Part shown: positions 22,726 through 33,359 of the stretch, one piece after another | Layout: each line of letters begins with the position of its first letter | Numbering within the stretch: position 1 is the stretch's first letter | Source of the DNA: Chlorops oryzae | Lineage: Eukaryota > Arthropoda > Insecta > Diptera > Chloropidae | Assembly (NCBI GenBank): GCA_020466095.1 | Contig: CM035808.1 | Location: 75,494,110-75,558,109, forward strand | Reading direction: 5' to 3' | DNA: 64,000 nucleotides | Translations under genes and position numbers: made by a program | Notes under the pieces: model-generated | The model's input: the letters and a program-made list of their open reading frames with translations, nothing else | What the model was told of the DNA's origin: nothing | The model's database searches: none

Positions 22726-23399
22726 TTTTTTGGTGCAGCCGGTATTCGACTGACTTTCAGTTGGATGAGAACTCAGTTTCCTCAAAACTTTGAATAAAAT
22801 TATATTGATCGCTATGCAGCTTGGCGCATTTTGCTAAGTTGGAATTGTGTCAATTTTAATTAGCGACTAGTTGCTACCACAGGGCAAAAAAGCTTATTAT
22901 GCTGCATGCGAGATTGTAATTTTTGAGCAAAGATTATATTGTCAAGGATATCTTGCCAATATATCTGGGCAAAAAAGCTTACAAGAGATATTGAAGACAT
23001 AATTTAATATTCAAAGTGTACCTACATGAACGGCTATAAACGAGTTTCGCCTGAAATTGGAATTGTGTCAATTTTAATAAGCGACTAGTTGCTACCAAAA
23101 ACAGCCGATCAATTCATTAGCACAATTGTATGGTAAAACACAAGTCAATATTTTTTAACGCAAGTAAATATTTTTTTTTTTGAATCCTGGCGTCTGGGCA
23201 GAAGTATTGAAATAATATTTGTTTTACGAGAATCAACAGTAGCAGATACCAAGGACAAGAAATTTAAATCAACGATTATACCAAGCAATGTGGCGCAGAA
23301 TAAATAAAATTAAAATGTTTTACAAAAGTTCCCAGGAAATCAACACATCAATCAACACATTCAACATTCCAGAAGCAAAAAATAAATAAAACGAAAATG
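22726..23399 (+). promoter_or_regulatory. Leader of unit 4, ending in ATG and a splice donor
   Basis: Non-coding leader. ATG at 23397-23399 is followed directly by GTAAGTAA. Confidence 0.7.
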
Positions 23400-23510
23400 G
23401 TAAGTAAACATTTTTATTCGATTTAATTGCTCGGAGTCCTGTCTGATAGAACAATCCTTATTAATCAATTTTAGTGATATATTCATAAAGAAAAAGAAAT
23501 TAAAACCAAA

Positions 23511-24221
23511 TCACGGAATCGGTCCCGAGCTCGGCGACACATCCTTCCGACCTGGTCCGCAGCGGAAGGGGGTTGGAGAATGTGGTATATGGGCGGCCGT
23601 GATCCAGGCTATTATACCAAGGGCCGTGTCGAAAACGTGATAAGTCGTCCATCCGAGGGGCCAGAACGCCTCGAACGCCATAAGATTAGCATTCATCCGA
23701 AAGGACTGGTTGTAATCGCAATATGCCGCATACCCCGCCAAGTCGTGTAGCCTATGGGCATGCCGAGAATCGCAGATTAACCGCCTGCGCCTCTGGTAGT
23801 CCACCCTCAGGCATATTTCCATCACACTGGCCAGAGTCAGATGAAGTCCTGCACGGACCCCCGGGAATGTGTAATAGGCGCCTAGGTGCCATTCCAGGCA
23901 GTCATCTGTGCGGGGATTGTCCAAAAGGTGGTATTCTCGGCACATGATCGCCCATCGGCGGCACCTACCACCAAACGCCATACAAGGGGGACAAAAGAAG
24001 TGGCACCTCCGCCAACAGCGCCGATTTCGGATCCGGGGTGAAAGCGCAGGCCAACCGTAGTAATCGTTCAAGACGGCCACCACCGTAAGAATTCCATCCC
24101 AAATCTAAAAATAAAAAATTAGAAGAAAAAAAAAACAAATTTATTAATGAATAGTGATCAGGAATCAATGATAGAATATAAAGTTACTTACAAAAGTGAG
24201 TCCGATAAGCGCGGAGAACAT
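23511..24221 (-). CDS. Nested opposite-strand gene, unit 4 (intact frame)
   Basis: Exon 1 is 24192-24221, the intron 24105-24191 and exon 2 23511-24104, followed by TGA. The TATA box upstream (about 24277-24283) is intact, as are both splice sites. It differs from unit 2 by one residue in the Cys-rich part (Ser to Phe). With unit 2 it is one of the two closest copies and a good reference for the family. Confidence 0.66.
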
Positions 24222-24387
24222 GTTTTCCAAATTCGATGACTTATTGTGTATGAGACATAAGCACTCCAAACAAAGTTTATATAGCATAAAAACACCTACT
24301 CAGCAAAAGATTTTTGTACCATCAACTATTTTGACCCTGAGACCGGAAATGTTTCTAAAGTCTTCTTTTTTTTCCTTCGTGTTTCAG

Positions 24388-25182
24388 GTTCTCACCTTTT
24401 TGTTAACACTTATCGTGGTGGCTACGGGAGATTTACTATCCACTCCAATTACCGACCAAAAGGGTTTTATCGAAATTCATTTACGTTACACAAACATTGT
24501 TTCGGATGCATATACCGTCTTACATATCATTCATCCACAAGAAATCGCAAGTATAGTAAATTCCGCGGAAAATTTTATTAAAGAAACGGAAATACACAAT
24601 AAAATTTGGCAAAACTATCAAAATCAAGCTAAAGTATATCATACCGTTCGAGCAGAAGCGCACAAAAAGGGGACTGATAAATGCCGTAGGCACAGCTACA
24701 AAATGGTTGTTCCGAATTATGGATGACCAAGATAGAGAGGAACTAGAAAGTCACCTCAAAACAGTGGTAGAGAATAGTCATAACGCAATCAGAGGACTAA
24801 ATGAACAGATAACAATAAATAACCATTTCAATGAGACCCTAGGGATTATATAGAAGGCAATAGACCAGGATAGAGAATATTGGAATAAAATAGACAGAAA
24901 AAATATTATAATGTCAAAGCAGTTAATGTTCAACGAGCAAATGTATAAACTTAAAACTATTGAAAATAAAATAAACCTTATACAAGATAGTATTGCAGCA
25001 GCCAAAAATGGACTTATGTATCCGAGCATCCTAACCACAGACGAAATAGAGAAATTCGAAATTGATTTTTTCAAATTAAAATTCATGCGTGTCGGAATAT
25101 TAGCGAACGCACACAATTCAATTATAATAGTGATACAATACATAAACGATACATAGAAAGATCAGACAACTCAGACGTTTAA
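24388..25182 (+). pseudogene. Env-like remnant with a 661-nt internal deletion, unit 4
   Basis: It starts after the acceptor CAG at 24385-24387. The N-terminal parts match unit 2, but bases equivalent to 11072-11732 of unit 2 are missing. The join at about 25133 removes most of the ectodomain and the membrane segment and leaves only the end of the tail. Bases are shared at the break only weakly. Confidence 0.8.
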
Positions 25183-25479
25183 AGCCTGAAACTTTTTGAA
25201 CCACTCATCTCATTGGCTTTATGCAATTTGCAATTATTTTTCCATCCAAAAGCAAAACAAAAAACAAAAAACAAAAACAAAAAAAACGCAAAACGTAATG
25301 TAAGAAGTCATACGACAAAAGACGGAAATGCAAAGAGGTGTCAAATATCTAAATGTGATCTTTCGAGCAAGCAGCAATAGGGGCTCAGTGTTTAATTTTT
25401 AGTCTTTTATCTTTTTTTCAGGAAAAAGATCAAGCGGAGAGCAGCGAAAAATCAGCAAGTTGGTATATGCACATCTAAC

Positions 25480-25986
25480 ATGTCAAATATGTGTTCGTAT
25501 AGAATGGGAAAAAGAATTTCATTTTTAAAACATGAAGAATATGAAGAACTTATTAAAGGTAAATGGTTAACAGATATTCATGTCAACGTTTTCCTAAACT
25601 GGATTCTAAGATATCAAAAACTTGAAAAAAGAATCCATATATTTGACTCATTCGCGTACGAAGAACTTAGAACAGCTAGAAAAGCAAATAATAAGCAGAT
25701 ATGAGAATTACGAATTAAAACGAAAATAAAAAGGGTAGCCATGAAGGCATATGAACACTTCAATTTTCCAATTTGTCAGAGCAATCACTGGATGCTCGTT
25801 ATAATAGTAGAGGCAATATATTTGTATTAGACTCCCTCAAAGGCGATTTTAAACTATCTTACCCAAATTGTCCGCAACAAGAGAATCAAGTGGACTGTGG
25901 GATTTATATTTTGAAATTCGCCAATGAATTCTGTGCGACTATAAAAAAAGAATAACCGTTCAATCCAATAAATTTTGATATGGAAA
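25480..25986 (+). pseudogene. Ulp1-like cysteine protease pseudogene, unit 4 (best N-terminal part)
   Basis: This copy lacks the early TAA of the others (TCA instead), so 'WLTDIHVNVFLNWI' and 'RIHIFDSFAYEELR' lie in one frame of 75 codons. Catalytic candidates are His (25786-25788, in 'SNHWML'), Asp (25830-25832, in 'VLDSL'), Gln (25875-25880, in 'CPQQEN') and Cys (25896-25898, in 'VDCG'). This order and the 'DCG' box are those of Ulp1/SENP proteases. A TGA after 'NKQI', a frame change between the His and Asp boxes, and a TAA after 'ATIKKE' break it. About 83 nt between the Asp and Cys boxes are deleted, as in unit 7. A retrotransposon then splits it from its tail at 27773-28005. Confidence 0.75.
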
Positions 25987-25997
25987 ATGGATCGCTT
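25987..25997. repeat. Target-site duplication of the LOA/I-type insertion
   Basis: ATGGATCGCTT is present here and again at 27773-27783. Uninterrupted units have it once. Confidence 0.9.
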
Positions 25998-27772
25998 GGC
26001 TCATCGTAATGAACGGCCTCCTAGAAAGGCTTGATTCATATGGATGCCGCACGGTTGCCTATGCAGACGATGTGGCGCTATTGGTAAGAGGAAAGCATTT
26101 AGACACCCTGAGTAGTCTAATGCACTCCTATTTAAAAATCGTGACAACCTGGGCCAGGGACTGTGGGCTTGCTGTTAATCCGAGCAAGACTGAACTGGTT
26201 CTTTTCACAAGGAAGCACAAAATTCCGGATTTCCGGGCACCATCTCTGGATGGCGTCCCCTTAACTGTCACAGACAATGTTAGATATTTGGGTCTTCTAG
26301 TTGATAGGAAACTAAACTGGGGGCCAGCGATTGAAGAGCGCATTAGGAAGGCTGAGGTAGCGCTCTACTGTTGCAAACAGGCCATTGGTAAGCGATGGGG
26401 GCTGTCCCCCAAAGCTGTGTACTGGATCTTCACTGTGGTGGCCAGACCCATACTGCTGTATGGCTGTGCTGTCTGGTGGCCTGCGGTGAAGAAGACCTCG
26501 ATTTGCAAAAAACTAGACAAGGTCCAACGTTTAGCTCTCATGGGTATCACGGGAGCACTTGGATCTACTCCCACGCTCGCCTTAAGTGCGATGCTCAATA
26601 TTATACCCCCCGACATAGCGGTGAAGCGGGTGGCTTTGATCACCGCTTTGCGTTTGAGGGAAGTTGGTGTAAGGAATAGAACTTCGAACCTACCAATGCC
26701 CGTTCTTTTGGGCGACATACCGGAGACTACGGACTACTGCGTACCAACGGTTAGTCTGGAAAAGCCCTTCCGGACTTCTATACCCTTGAGGGAGGACTGG
26801 AAGGGGGGGTCCGTCCGGGATGGGGACCGTCTGACCTTCTTTACAGATGGTTCTAAATTGGAAGGTAGGGTTGGAGGAGGTGTTTTCTGTAAAACGCTTA
26901 ATGTGAGTCTTAGTTTTAGACTCCCCGATCACTGTAGCGTCTTTCAGGCAGAAATAGCCGCAATTAGCGAAGCAGTTAGATGGCTGCGTCGGAACGTGAT
27001 AACTCACACAAGAGTTAGTATTTTCACTGATAGTCAGGCAGCAATTAAATCACTCGACTCCTTTGTGGTCAATTCAAAATCGGTCAATAAGTGTCTGTCC
27101 CTTCTCTTTGAGATGGGAAAGTACTTTCAAATAGAGATCGTATGGGTACCTGGACATAGCGATATTCCTGGGAACTGTACAGCTGATGAGCTGGCCAGAC
27201 ACGGCACCACTCTGACGGCTCCACGAACAGGCGAGCAAACAGAGGTTCCTCTTGCTACCTGTCGCCTTCTCATTGAGGAATGGGCCAACAGGTCCTTTCA
27301 AGAGAGATGGGAAAGCGGGGGTTTTTGTGAGAAAGCTAGACTAACTTGGCCACGCATAGGGCATAAACGGACTGAGGAATTACTCAGGATGTCAAAAACG
27401 CGTCTTTCGATGACAGTCGGACTGTTGACCGGTCACTGTCTCATAGGTCCCCATGCCAGAAGGCTACGGGCACCTGCCTTCGATTTTTGCAGGAGTTGTC
27501 AGGATGAAGAGGAGGAGGAAACTCCTCAGCACCTTCTCCTGCACTGCCCAGCCTTTGCTAAACTGAGATTTAAAACCTTGGGATATTACTTCTTTCACTC
27601 CCTATCGGAACTCGAGGTACTTAACCCTGTGAGGATAGCAAGCTTTATTGAGCGAACAAAATGGTTTATAAAATAAAATAGGTGTCCTGAATCCGTGGGT
27701 AACACAATGGACCTTTCTTGGTCTAAGTGCGCCACCTTCCTGGTGGGCGGCCCCTACAACCTAACCTAACCT
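25998..27772 (+). mobile_element. 5'-truncated non-LTR retrotransposon (1775 bp)
   Basis: An insertion bounded by an 11-bp target duplication. It starts inside the RT coding region and ends with a tail of ACCTAACCTAACCT type. 5' truncation plus a variable-length duplication is the signature of target-primed reverse transcription. The coding part has RT followed by RNase H and a C-terminal Cys/His box, as in the LOA and I groups. It is the most intact coding sequence in the window and probably a recent arrival. Confidence 0.92.
26009..27676 (+). CDS. RT C-terminal half, RNase H and zinc knuckle of a LOA/I-type retrotransposon
   Basis: A 555-codon frame without breaks. RT: the catalytic 'AYADDVALLV' box is at residues 17-26, then 'GLAVNPSKTELVLFT' and 'VRYLGLLVDRKLNW' and the thumb region. 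RNase H (about residues 275-400): Asp in 'FFTDGSKLEG', Glu in 'QAEIAAISEA', Asp in 'IFTDSQAAIKS' and a final 'HSDIPGN..ADELAR', so all four acidic/His signatures are present. A C-terminal Cys/His box ('CRSCQDEEEE..QHLLLHC') follows. The upstream endonuclease and the N-terminal RT half were lost by 5' truncation; the ATG at 26009 is only the first Met in the fragment. Without those parts it cannot move by itself. Confidence 0.9.
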   Translation: MNGLLERLDSYGCRTVAYADDVALLVRGKHLDTLSSLMHSYLKIVTTWARDCGLAVNPSKTELVLFTRKHKIPDFRAPSLDGVPLTVTDNVRYLGLLVDRKLNWGPAIEERIRKAEVALYCCKQAIGKRWGLSPKAVYWIFTVVARPILLYGCAVWWPAVKKTSICKKLDKVQRLALMGITGALGSTPTLALSAMLNIIPPDIAVKRVALITALRLREVGVRNRTSNLPMPVLLGDIPETTDYCVPTVSLEKPFRTSIPLREDWKGGSVRDGDRLTFFTDGSKLEGRVGGGVFCKTLNVSLSFRLPDHCSVFQAEIAAISEAVRWLRRNVITHTRVSIFTDSQAAIKSLDSFVVNSKSVNKCLSLLFEMGKYFQIEIVWVPGHSDIPGNCTADELARHGTTLTAPRTGEQTEVPLATCRLLIEEWANRSFQERWESGGFCEKARLTWPRIGHKRTEELLRMSKTRLSMTVGLLTGHCLIGPHARRLRAPAFDFCRSCQDEEEEETPQHLLLHCPAFAKLRFKTLGYYFFHSLSELEVLNPVRIASFIERTKWFIK

Positions 27773-28005
27773 ATGGATCGCTTCAAATAGGTAGAGCGTA
27801 TCTTGGGGCATTGTTAAAAAAATGGGAATGCGAACAAAATTCCATAACAAAATTTGAAAGAGAAACCCTGTTGGGAATATTGAATAAAATGAAGAAGAAT
27901 AAAACTACAAAGAAAACGAAAAAAAAAAAACAAGTAAAATTAAATGGGAAGGTTTTTTACTTATTAATAACTAGACAAAATAAGTTTGAAATAAAATGTT
28001 TATGA
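27773..28005 (+). pseudogene. C-terminal tail of the unit 4 Ulp1-like pseudogene
   Basis: After the retrotransposon the protease frame resumes at 'GSLQIGRAYLGALLKKW' and ends with a lysine-rich tail and TGA at about 28005. It belongs to 25480-25986. Confidence 0.75.
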
Positions 28006-28927
28006 AGAAAATATAATCTTAAATATAACATAAATATAAATTTATATGTCTAAATCCAGTTTTTCAATTAATTAAAACTTTATGCAATAAACAAAACAAA
28101 AAAAAAAAACATCAAAAAACAACAATAAAAAAAACAACAAAAAACAACAACAAAAAAACAACAAAAATTTATATAAAATGTGTACCTTAACTATATAAAT
28201 GTTCAAATTTTATGTGGAGAAAAATTTATCTAATCTTAGTTTTTCATTAAATTATATCAATTAAGAAGAAAAAAAGAGAAAGATTTTAAAGAAGAAAGAA
28301 ATTATAAAAAAAGTAAATTTGCAACCTTCCTCAAAGAGGGAGAAGGGCTCGATTACAACACAAATTTTTTTAAAAACCTATTAAATCCCGATCAAAATAA
28401 AATGTTAATATTAACAAAGATGTAGGACGCAAAACAAAATTGTAAAAGAGAAAATTTGTTAACATTTACATTAACGTCTAAATTACGCAATAAGTTAGCA
28501 ATAAGTCATCACCTAGAACTTCAGCCCTCAACTGTCAACCGAAGATGATGTTTTACCCCAAACTGCAGATGGCCAGATCAATTCAAAATAAAACAGCAAC
28601 AAATTACAGTTTTGTAATAATGTAACACAGTCTAGTGGTAAGCAGATGCACGTCACTATGCACCAAGCCTTATTAAAACATGAAGTACGAACAGCGAGAA
28701 TGTTTACCTCTACCAGCCATCGCCAAGGTGAAATCAGACTTGCGACACAAATAGCTTTCTTCCGATCGCTATGTGCTCCAAACAACTTTCAACAGCAACA
28801 TTAACATGAAAATCATCCAGTAAAATCTCAACCGCCACAATTTAATCAAACTGATGCATGACAAGAAGCATTCTGTTCGGAGTTTTCTAACGTCGCCTTG
28901 TGGCAACTTTCTTCAAAGGGGGAGGGA
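28006..28927 (+). other. Unit 4 3' region with polypurine tract
   Basis: No intact gene. A/C-rich runs (about 28090-28165), the degraded plus-strand frame, and the purine tract before the LTR. Confidence 0.5.
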
Positions 28928-29780
28928 TGTTGTGAGTCTCTCCCAAACTCACATGTGGTCACCTTAAACGGAAAACAAAAGGCAGTGACCTGCATTCATG
29001 AATTTCTACTTCAAGGTCATTCCATGCTACTGAAAAGCAGAGGCTAGCGAAAACCGCTGACAGAGACAGTTTGGCTACTACAACAACAACACTAGCACGA
29101 GCATAACATAAGCATATGCGCAACCCGATAGCTGGTAATTACAAGAGCATTAAGCACAAACACGGTGCATGCATTTGCAGGGCGACAGCTAGCAACAACA
29201 ATACAGGCACCGTATATGCACGATTGTCTAATCTCAGCACTGGCACAGCGAATGCACAATTGCAATCCGATCGCTGGCAACAACAATAACAACTACAAAA
29301 GAAGCAATAGGAACCTCGGAATAGCTTCATGTAGCAACAACAACAATATGGCAATGTTGGTACAATTGCGGGTGAAGGTCGTGGTCAAGCTTATGCAATG
29401 TGTTCGGGAAGAATCCACAACGATCGCGGACAGTGGGAATCTCCAATATTGCAAGATCAGCAATATTTCCCTATATAAACGAAGCTTCGACAACTGGAAG
29501 AGGACTTCTTCTGTGAGCGTACTCACCCACGGGCCACAACGTCGGAAGCATAGGGCAGTTTCAAGTTAGGATATAGTAATTCTGTTTAGACCTAAGGATT
29601 CAAAACATTAAATGAAAGGATTAAACCTTAGGTACAATCTTTTATTTAAAAGGAAATATAGGGACTATTATACGCTCGACACTATCTGAGAGCTCGGTTC
29701 CCTATATCTCAGCATTGGAATGAAGGAACGTTTATACGCTCGACCCCGTCTGAGCGCTTCGCTTCCTTTAGATTCCAACA
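28928..29780 (+). mobile_element. LTR-5 (853 bp, full length)
   Basis: TGTTG and CAACA ends. It shares with LTR-2 alone the variants TTCCCTATATAA and ACTATCTGAGAGCTCGG. The leader after it also matches the leader after LTR-2. Confidence 0.93.
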
Positions 29781-30457
29781 TTTTTTGGCGCAGCCGGTAT
29801 TCGACTGACTTTCAGTTGGATGAGAACTCAGTTTCCTCAAAACTTTGAATAAAATTATATTGATCGCTATGCAGCTTGGCGCATTTTGCTAAGTTGGAAT
29901 TGTGTCAATTTTAATAAGCGACTAGTTGCTACCACAGGGCAAAAAAGCTTATTATGCTGCATGCGAGATTGTAATTTTTGAGCGAAGATTATATTTTCAA
30001 GGAGATCTTGCCAATATATCTGGGCAAAAAAGCTTACAAGAGATATTGAAGACATAATTTAATATTCAAAGTGTACCTACATGAACGGCTATAAACGAGT
30101 TTCGCCTGAAATTGGAATTGTGTCAATTTTAATAAGCGACTAGTTGCTACCAAAAACAGCCGACCAATTCATTAGCACAATTGTATGGTAAAACACAAGT
30201 CAATATTTTTTAACGCAAGTAAATATTTTTTTTTTTTGAATCCTGGCGTCTGGGCAGAAGTATTGAAATAATATTTGTTTTACGAGAATCAACAGTAGCA
30301 GATACCAAGGACAAGAAATTTAAATCAACGATTATACCAAGCAATGTGGCGCAGAATAAATAAAATTAAAATGTTTTACAAAAGTTCCCAGGAAATCAAC
30401 ACATCAATCAACACATTCAACATCCAGTAAAATCTCAACCGCCACAATTTAATCAAA
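29781..30457 (+). mobile_element. Collapsed unit 5: leader joined to 36 bp of 3' region
   Basis: The primer site and leader run to about 30423, then jump to a 36-bp piece of the 3' internal region (CCAGTAAAATCTCAACC-type, equivalent to about 7698-7733), then into the last third of an LTR. Env, the nested gene and the protease are all gone. Two deletions in a row, the first with shared CATTCCA/CATCCA bases, explain it. Confidence 0.8.
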
Positions 30458-30599
30458 CTTTTATTTAAAAGGAAATATAGGGACTATTATACGCTCGACA
30501 CTGTCTAAGCGCTTGGTTCCCTATATCTCAGCATTGGAATAAAGGAACGTTTATACGCTCGACCCCGTCTGAGCGCTTCGCTTCCTTTAGATTCCAACA
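30458..30599 (+). mobile_element. LTR-6, last 142 bp of the 3'-most LTR
   Basis: It holds the end of an LTR (TTATTTAAAAGGAAATATAGG to CAACA). CGCC follows at 30600-30603, the same 4 bp as before LTR-1, and BEL-A coding sequence resumes. This is therefore the true right end of the array. Confidence 0.85.
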
Positions 30600-30603
30600 C
30601 GCC

Positions 30604-31750
30604 CCACTATCCCAATGCATTTCCAGAATTTTTTCAACACTGTTGCTTCTACTCATGTCGACAAATTTATGGTGCCTGTTTTAACTCATCGTTGAGTTTA
30701 CTCTGTACATATGAAGAGTTTGATATAAAGCCTTGTAACTCAAACCCCTTCTTATGATGCGTATTTCTGACAGCTTATCCAGTTGAATGCGCCTCATCCT
30801 CATCGATTAAGCTGCTTACATAATCTTCCACGTAGTGGTTGTTTATAATTGCATCAATCACCTTGGGCTGATGTGCGGCGACTTCTCGTGCATTTTTATT
30901 TTTTACGAATTGCACGCTACAAGGCAGGCACGTCGTTCCGAACATCAAAGCCTCCAAAACGTAAGTTGCGATTGGCATATTTTAATCACTTTGCCAAAAA
31001 AAGCGCTGAGCACAGGTATTTGACTTCGTAATGTGGACCGGCAAGAACATCTCCTATATGTCGGCGCACAATCCAATTTCATGCTCACGGAACCGCAAAA
31101 GAATATTCTGCAATGGCTGCACTTCATCTGGCCCTTTCAGCAACACGGAGTTCGGGGAAACTCCGTCGACAGCCACGGCTGCATCAAATACCATATGCAG
31201 CTTTCCAGGCTTGTGCCCATTAAATACCGCAAAGTGTGGTAGGTACCACTTACGTGGATTCTCGGTTGCTATTTGCGCTGCGGACAATTTTCGGGCATAG
31301 CCTTTTTTGACGAAATGTGCAATAGCATTTTTATAAGCATTGGAAAATTCAATATTATTTTTCATTTTCGCCTTGATGGAATACAGACGATTTTTTTTTT
31401 GCCATGTTAAGGCTTTTGGGCGACACGACATCATCGGATTTCCATAATAAACTCGTTTCGTACCTTCCTTTGGTTTTCCTGGTTGTTTTTTTTTCTAAAA
31501 TCTCACGCGCACGAGTGAGATCGCCAAATTCCAATGGGTTTTTTGGTATCACTGTGTCGAAATTCTCTGTTGTAAAATATCGCCGAACCAAATTTTCGAT
31601 GTTGTCAATACTTTGCCTTGTGTTCATTATAATTGCCAGTTGATATGATGCCACGATGTCGTCTTCATGTGGTTTCAGATAGACAACCCAACCGAGTGGC
31701 GTACTGGCTGCACAAATACATGGGCCGGCGAGGACTGCTTTAATATTAGA
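30604..31750 (-). pseudogene. BEL-A reverse transcriptase remnant
   Basis: Read leftwards from the Helitron: 'LVRRYFTTENF', 'GRYETSLLWKSDDV' and the RT N-terminal block 'KWYLPHFAVFNGHKPGKLHM' (31054-31654). Next comes 'YVLEALMFGTTCLPCSVQFVK' and the catalytic box in 30775-30978, which reads YVED rather than YVDD. The segment next to the array (30604-30770) fits the end of RT. A T-run near 31390 shifts the frame. The protein continues beyond the array at 2630 leftwards. The changed catalytic residue and frame breaks make it inactive. Confidence 0.85.
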
Positions 31751-32253
31751 CTAGCTGGCACCAAGGCTCGCTCCGCGAGCCTTCGCGCCAGCTTCGTATG
31801 ACCCGCGCTCGTTTCCTCTCCCGGCACAGGTTGATATTGGGCAAAAGTAGTAAAAGTGGTAAAGTAGTATGTTCTTAAATACTCTAGGTTTTTATTCATT
31901 CTTAGTGTGAAATTTAAACATTATGCTATTAATTTTTACTTAAACTACTATCGACCAATATTTCCTCCTCTCCCACGGAAACGTGGCATTGTTTTATGTA
32001 CTTAACTGAAAATATAATAGACTTAACATTCACTGAAATGCGCTTACTCCCGATTTAAACAAAAATTAATTTTTTTTAATGATTTGAAAGTTTGTTTCAT
32101 TAAAATTTTAAATAGCTTGGTGAATTCGTATTTTTTGCTCAAGCCTACTGTTTTTTCATTTTAAATAGCCTAGATACCGACTGCAGCGCCATCTCGGTAC
32201 AATTTTTCCCCTATCTAATTTAGGGTATAGCTGTTATCCATCTATCCATCTAT

Positions 32254-32850
32254 CTATTCATCTATCCATCTAACTATCCATCTATCCAGCGCACAAAAAG
32301 TAAACAAACGGCTACTTTGACAGCGTGCCATCGGAAGACGATCTTCAAATTTTCCGTTCAAAATTTTAGCTTGAAGAACATTGCCCATTATTTTTGTTAT
32401 GACTAATCGTGTACCGTTGCATAGCTTAAGTGCATTTAAATTCCGAAGCAAAATGATAGGTGAACCAGTTTTTAATCGTAAGTTATGTGGTGGCATTCCT
32501 GGTAAATCCAGCGAATTCACAAATTCAACAGAAAAATTTATTGCTTCGTCAGGATCGGTAACAGTGTCGATTGATTTGAACAATATCTCATTGCCGGGCA
32601 ATGACTGTTGTATTTTAAAGTTAATAGCGTCAACATCGATATTTTTTGCAGCTAAAATAGCTCGTTCACGAAGCCACGCATGATTAACATAATTAGCTTT
32701 TAAATCTGGAAATATGCTTTCAATCAAAACATCTTTCGTATTTACCATGTTGCAGAAATTTTCTGGCAATTTGATGCATCGTGTGTCCCCATGCAATGGT
32801 ATTGTTCCATTTCCAATGTTGAGCAATTGCTCGGAGAATGATAGTGTCAA
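32254..32850 (-). CDS. Helitron-2 helicase C-terminal fragment
   Basis: A 198-codon frame with the C-terminal Pif1-like helicase block of Helitron proteins: 'LSFSEQLLNIGNGTIPLHG', 'LRERAILAAKNID', 'FVNSLDLPGMPPHNLRL' and 'LNALKLCNGTRLVITK'. Some upstream residues ('WRNVS.LCLNTNIRVQLQND') continue rightwards to about 32925 in the same style. It is uninterrupted, unlike the Helitron-1 copy, but lacks the ATP-binding motifs, so it is a fragment. It ends in the GATA/GGAT repeat near the 3' end of the element. Confidence 0.83.
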   Translation of the reverse strand: MTLSFSEQLLNIGNGTIPLHGDTRCIKLPENFCNMVNTKDVLIESIFPDLKANYVNHAWLRERAILAAKNIDVDAINFKIQQSLPGNEILFKSIDTVTDPDEAINFSVEFVNSLDLPGMPPHNLRLKTGSPIILLRNLNALKLCNGTRLVITKIMGNVLQAKILNGKFEDRLPMARCQSSRLFTFCALDRWIVRWIDE

Positions 32851-32993
32851 TGGATCGTTTTGCAGTTGAACACGTATATTTGTGTTAAGACATAATGTAC
32901 TGACATTTCGCCATAGATGTGATTTCCCGATAATAATTCACGCATTAAATCTGGAATTTCTTCAACTGATTCTATTTTCACTTTTCCATTATT

Positions 32994-33359
32994 TCAACAT
33001 AATCCAGGTGGCTCTTTGTTGAATTTCAATGCACGACAAAATTCGCATACAACATTCATTCTCCCAATTTGTACAAACGTGTGAGATGAATAATCTTCGT
33101 CATGCCGGTAATTTAATGCTATTCCACTTAGATTTTTGCGTGTATTCAGAGTAGAACCATTGGTATTATGAATGCGTTGCATCCGTTCTCTATCATGCCT
33201 ATTTGGCTCCTCTCGTTCTTCCACAGAACGATTTGATCGTGATCTTGCACGATGTTCTCTGTCAGTTTTCATACGCCTTTCACGTTGTTCTTGACTTTCT
33301 CTTGATCTTGAAGATGCGACACCTCTTGCTTCGTTCGGTTTTCGACCAAGTGAAAGCAT
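32994..33359 (-). pseudogene. Helitron-2 N-terminal fragment (Arg-rich, Cys/His box)
   Basis: A 121-codon frame. An Arg/Glu/Ser-rich stretch ('RSRSNRSVEEREEPNRHDRE') is followed by 'IGRMNVVCEFCRALKFNKE', the Cys-rich box found ahead of the Rep domain in Helitron proteins. The Rep nuclease and helicase N-terminal half that should follow are deleted, with the join near 32930-32990. Confidence 0.75.

Noticed and set aside
26128..27301. Minus-strand frames of 71-117 codons within the LOA/I-type insertion
   Set aside because: Shadows of the unbroken plus-strand RT/RNase H frame.
27755..27772. Telomere-like CCTAACCTAACC at the retrotransposon end
   Set aside because: Only a few units, located at the 3' end of a non-LTR insertion, and flies generally lack such telomere repeats. 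It is the element's tail.
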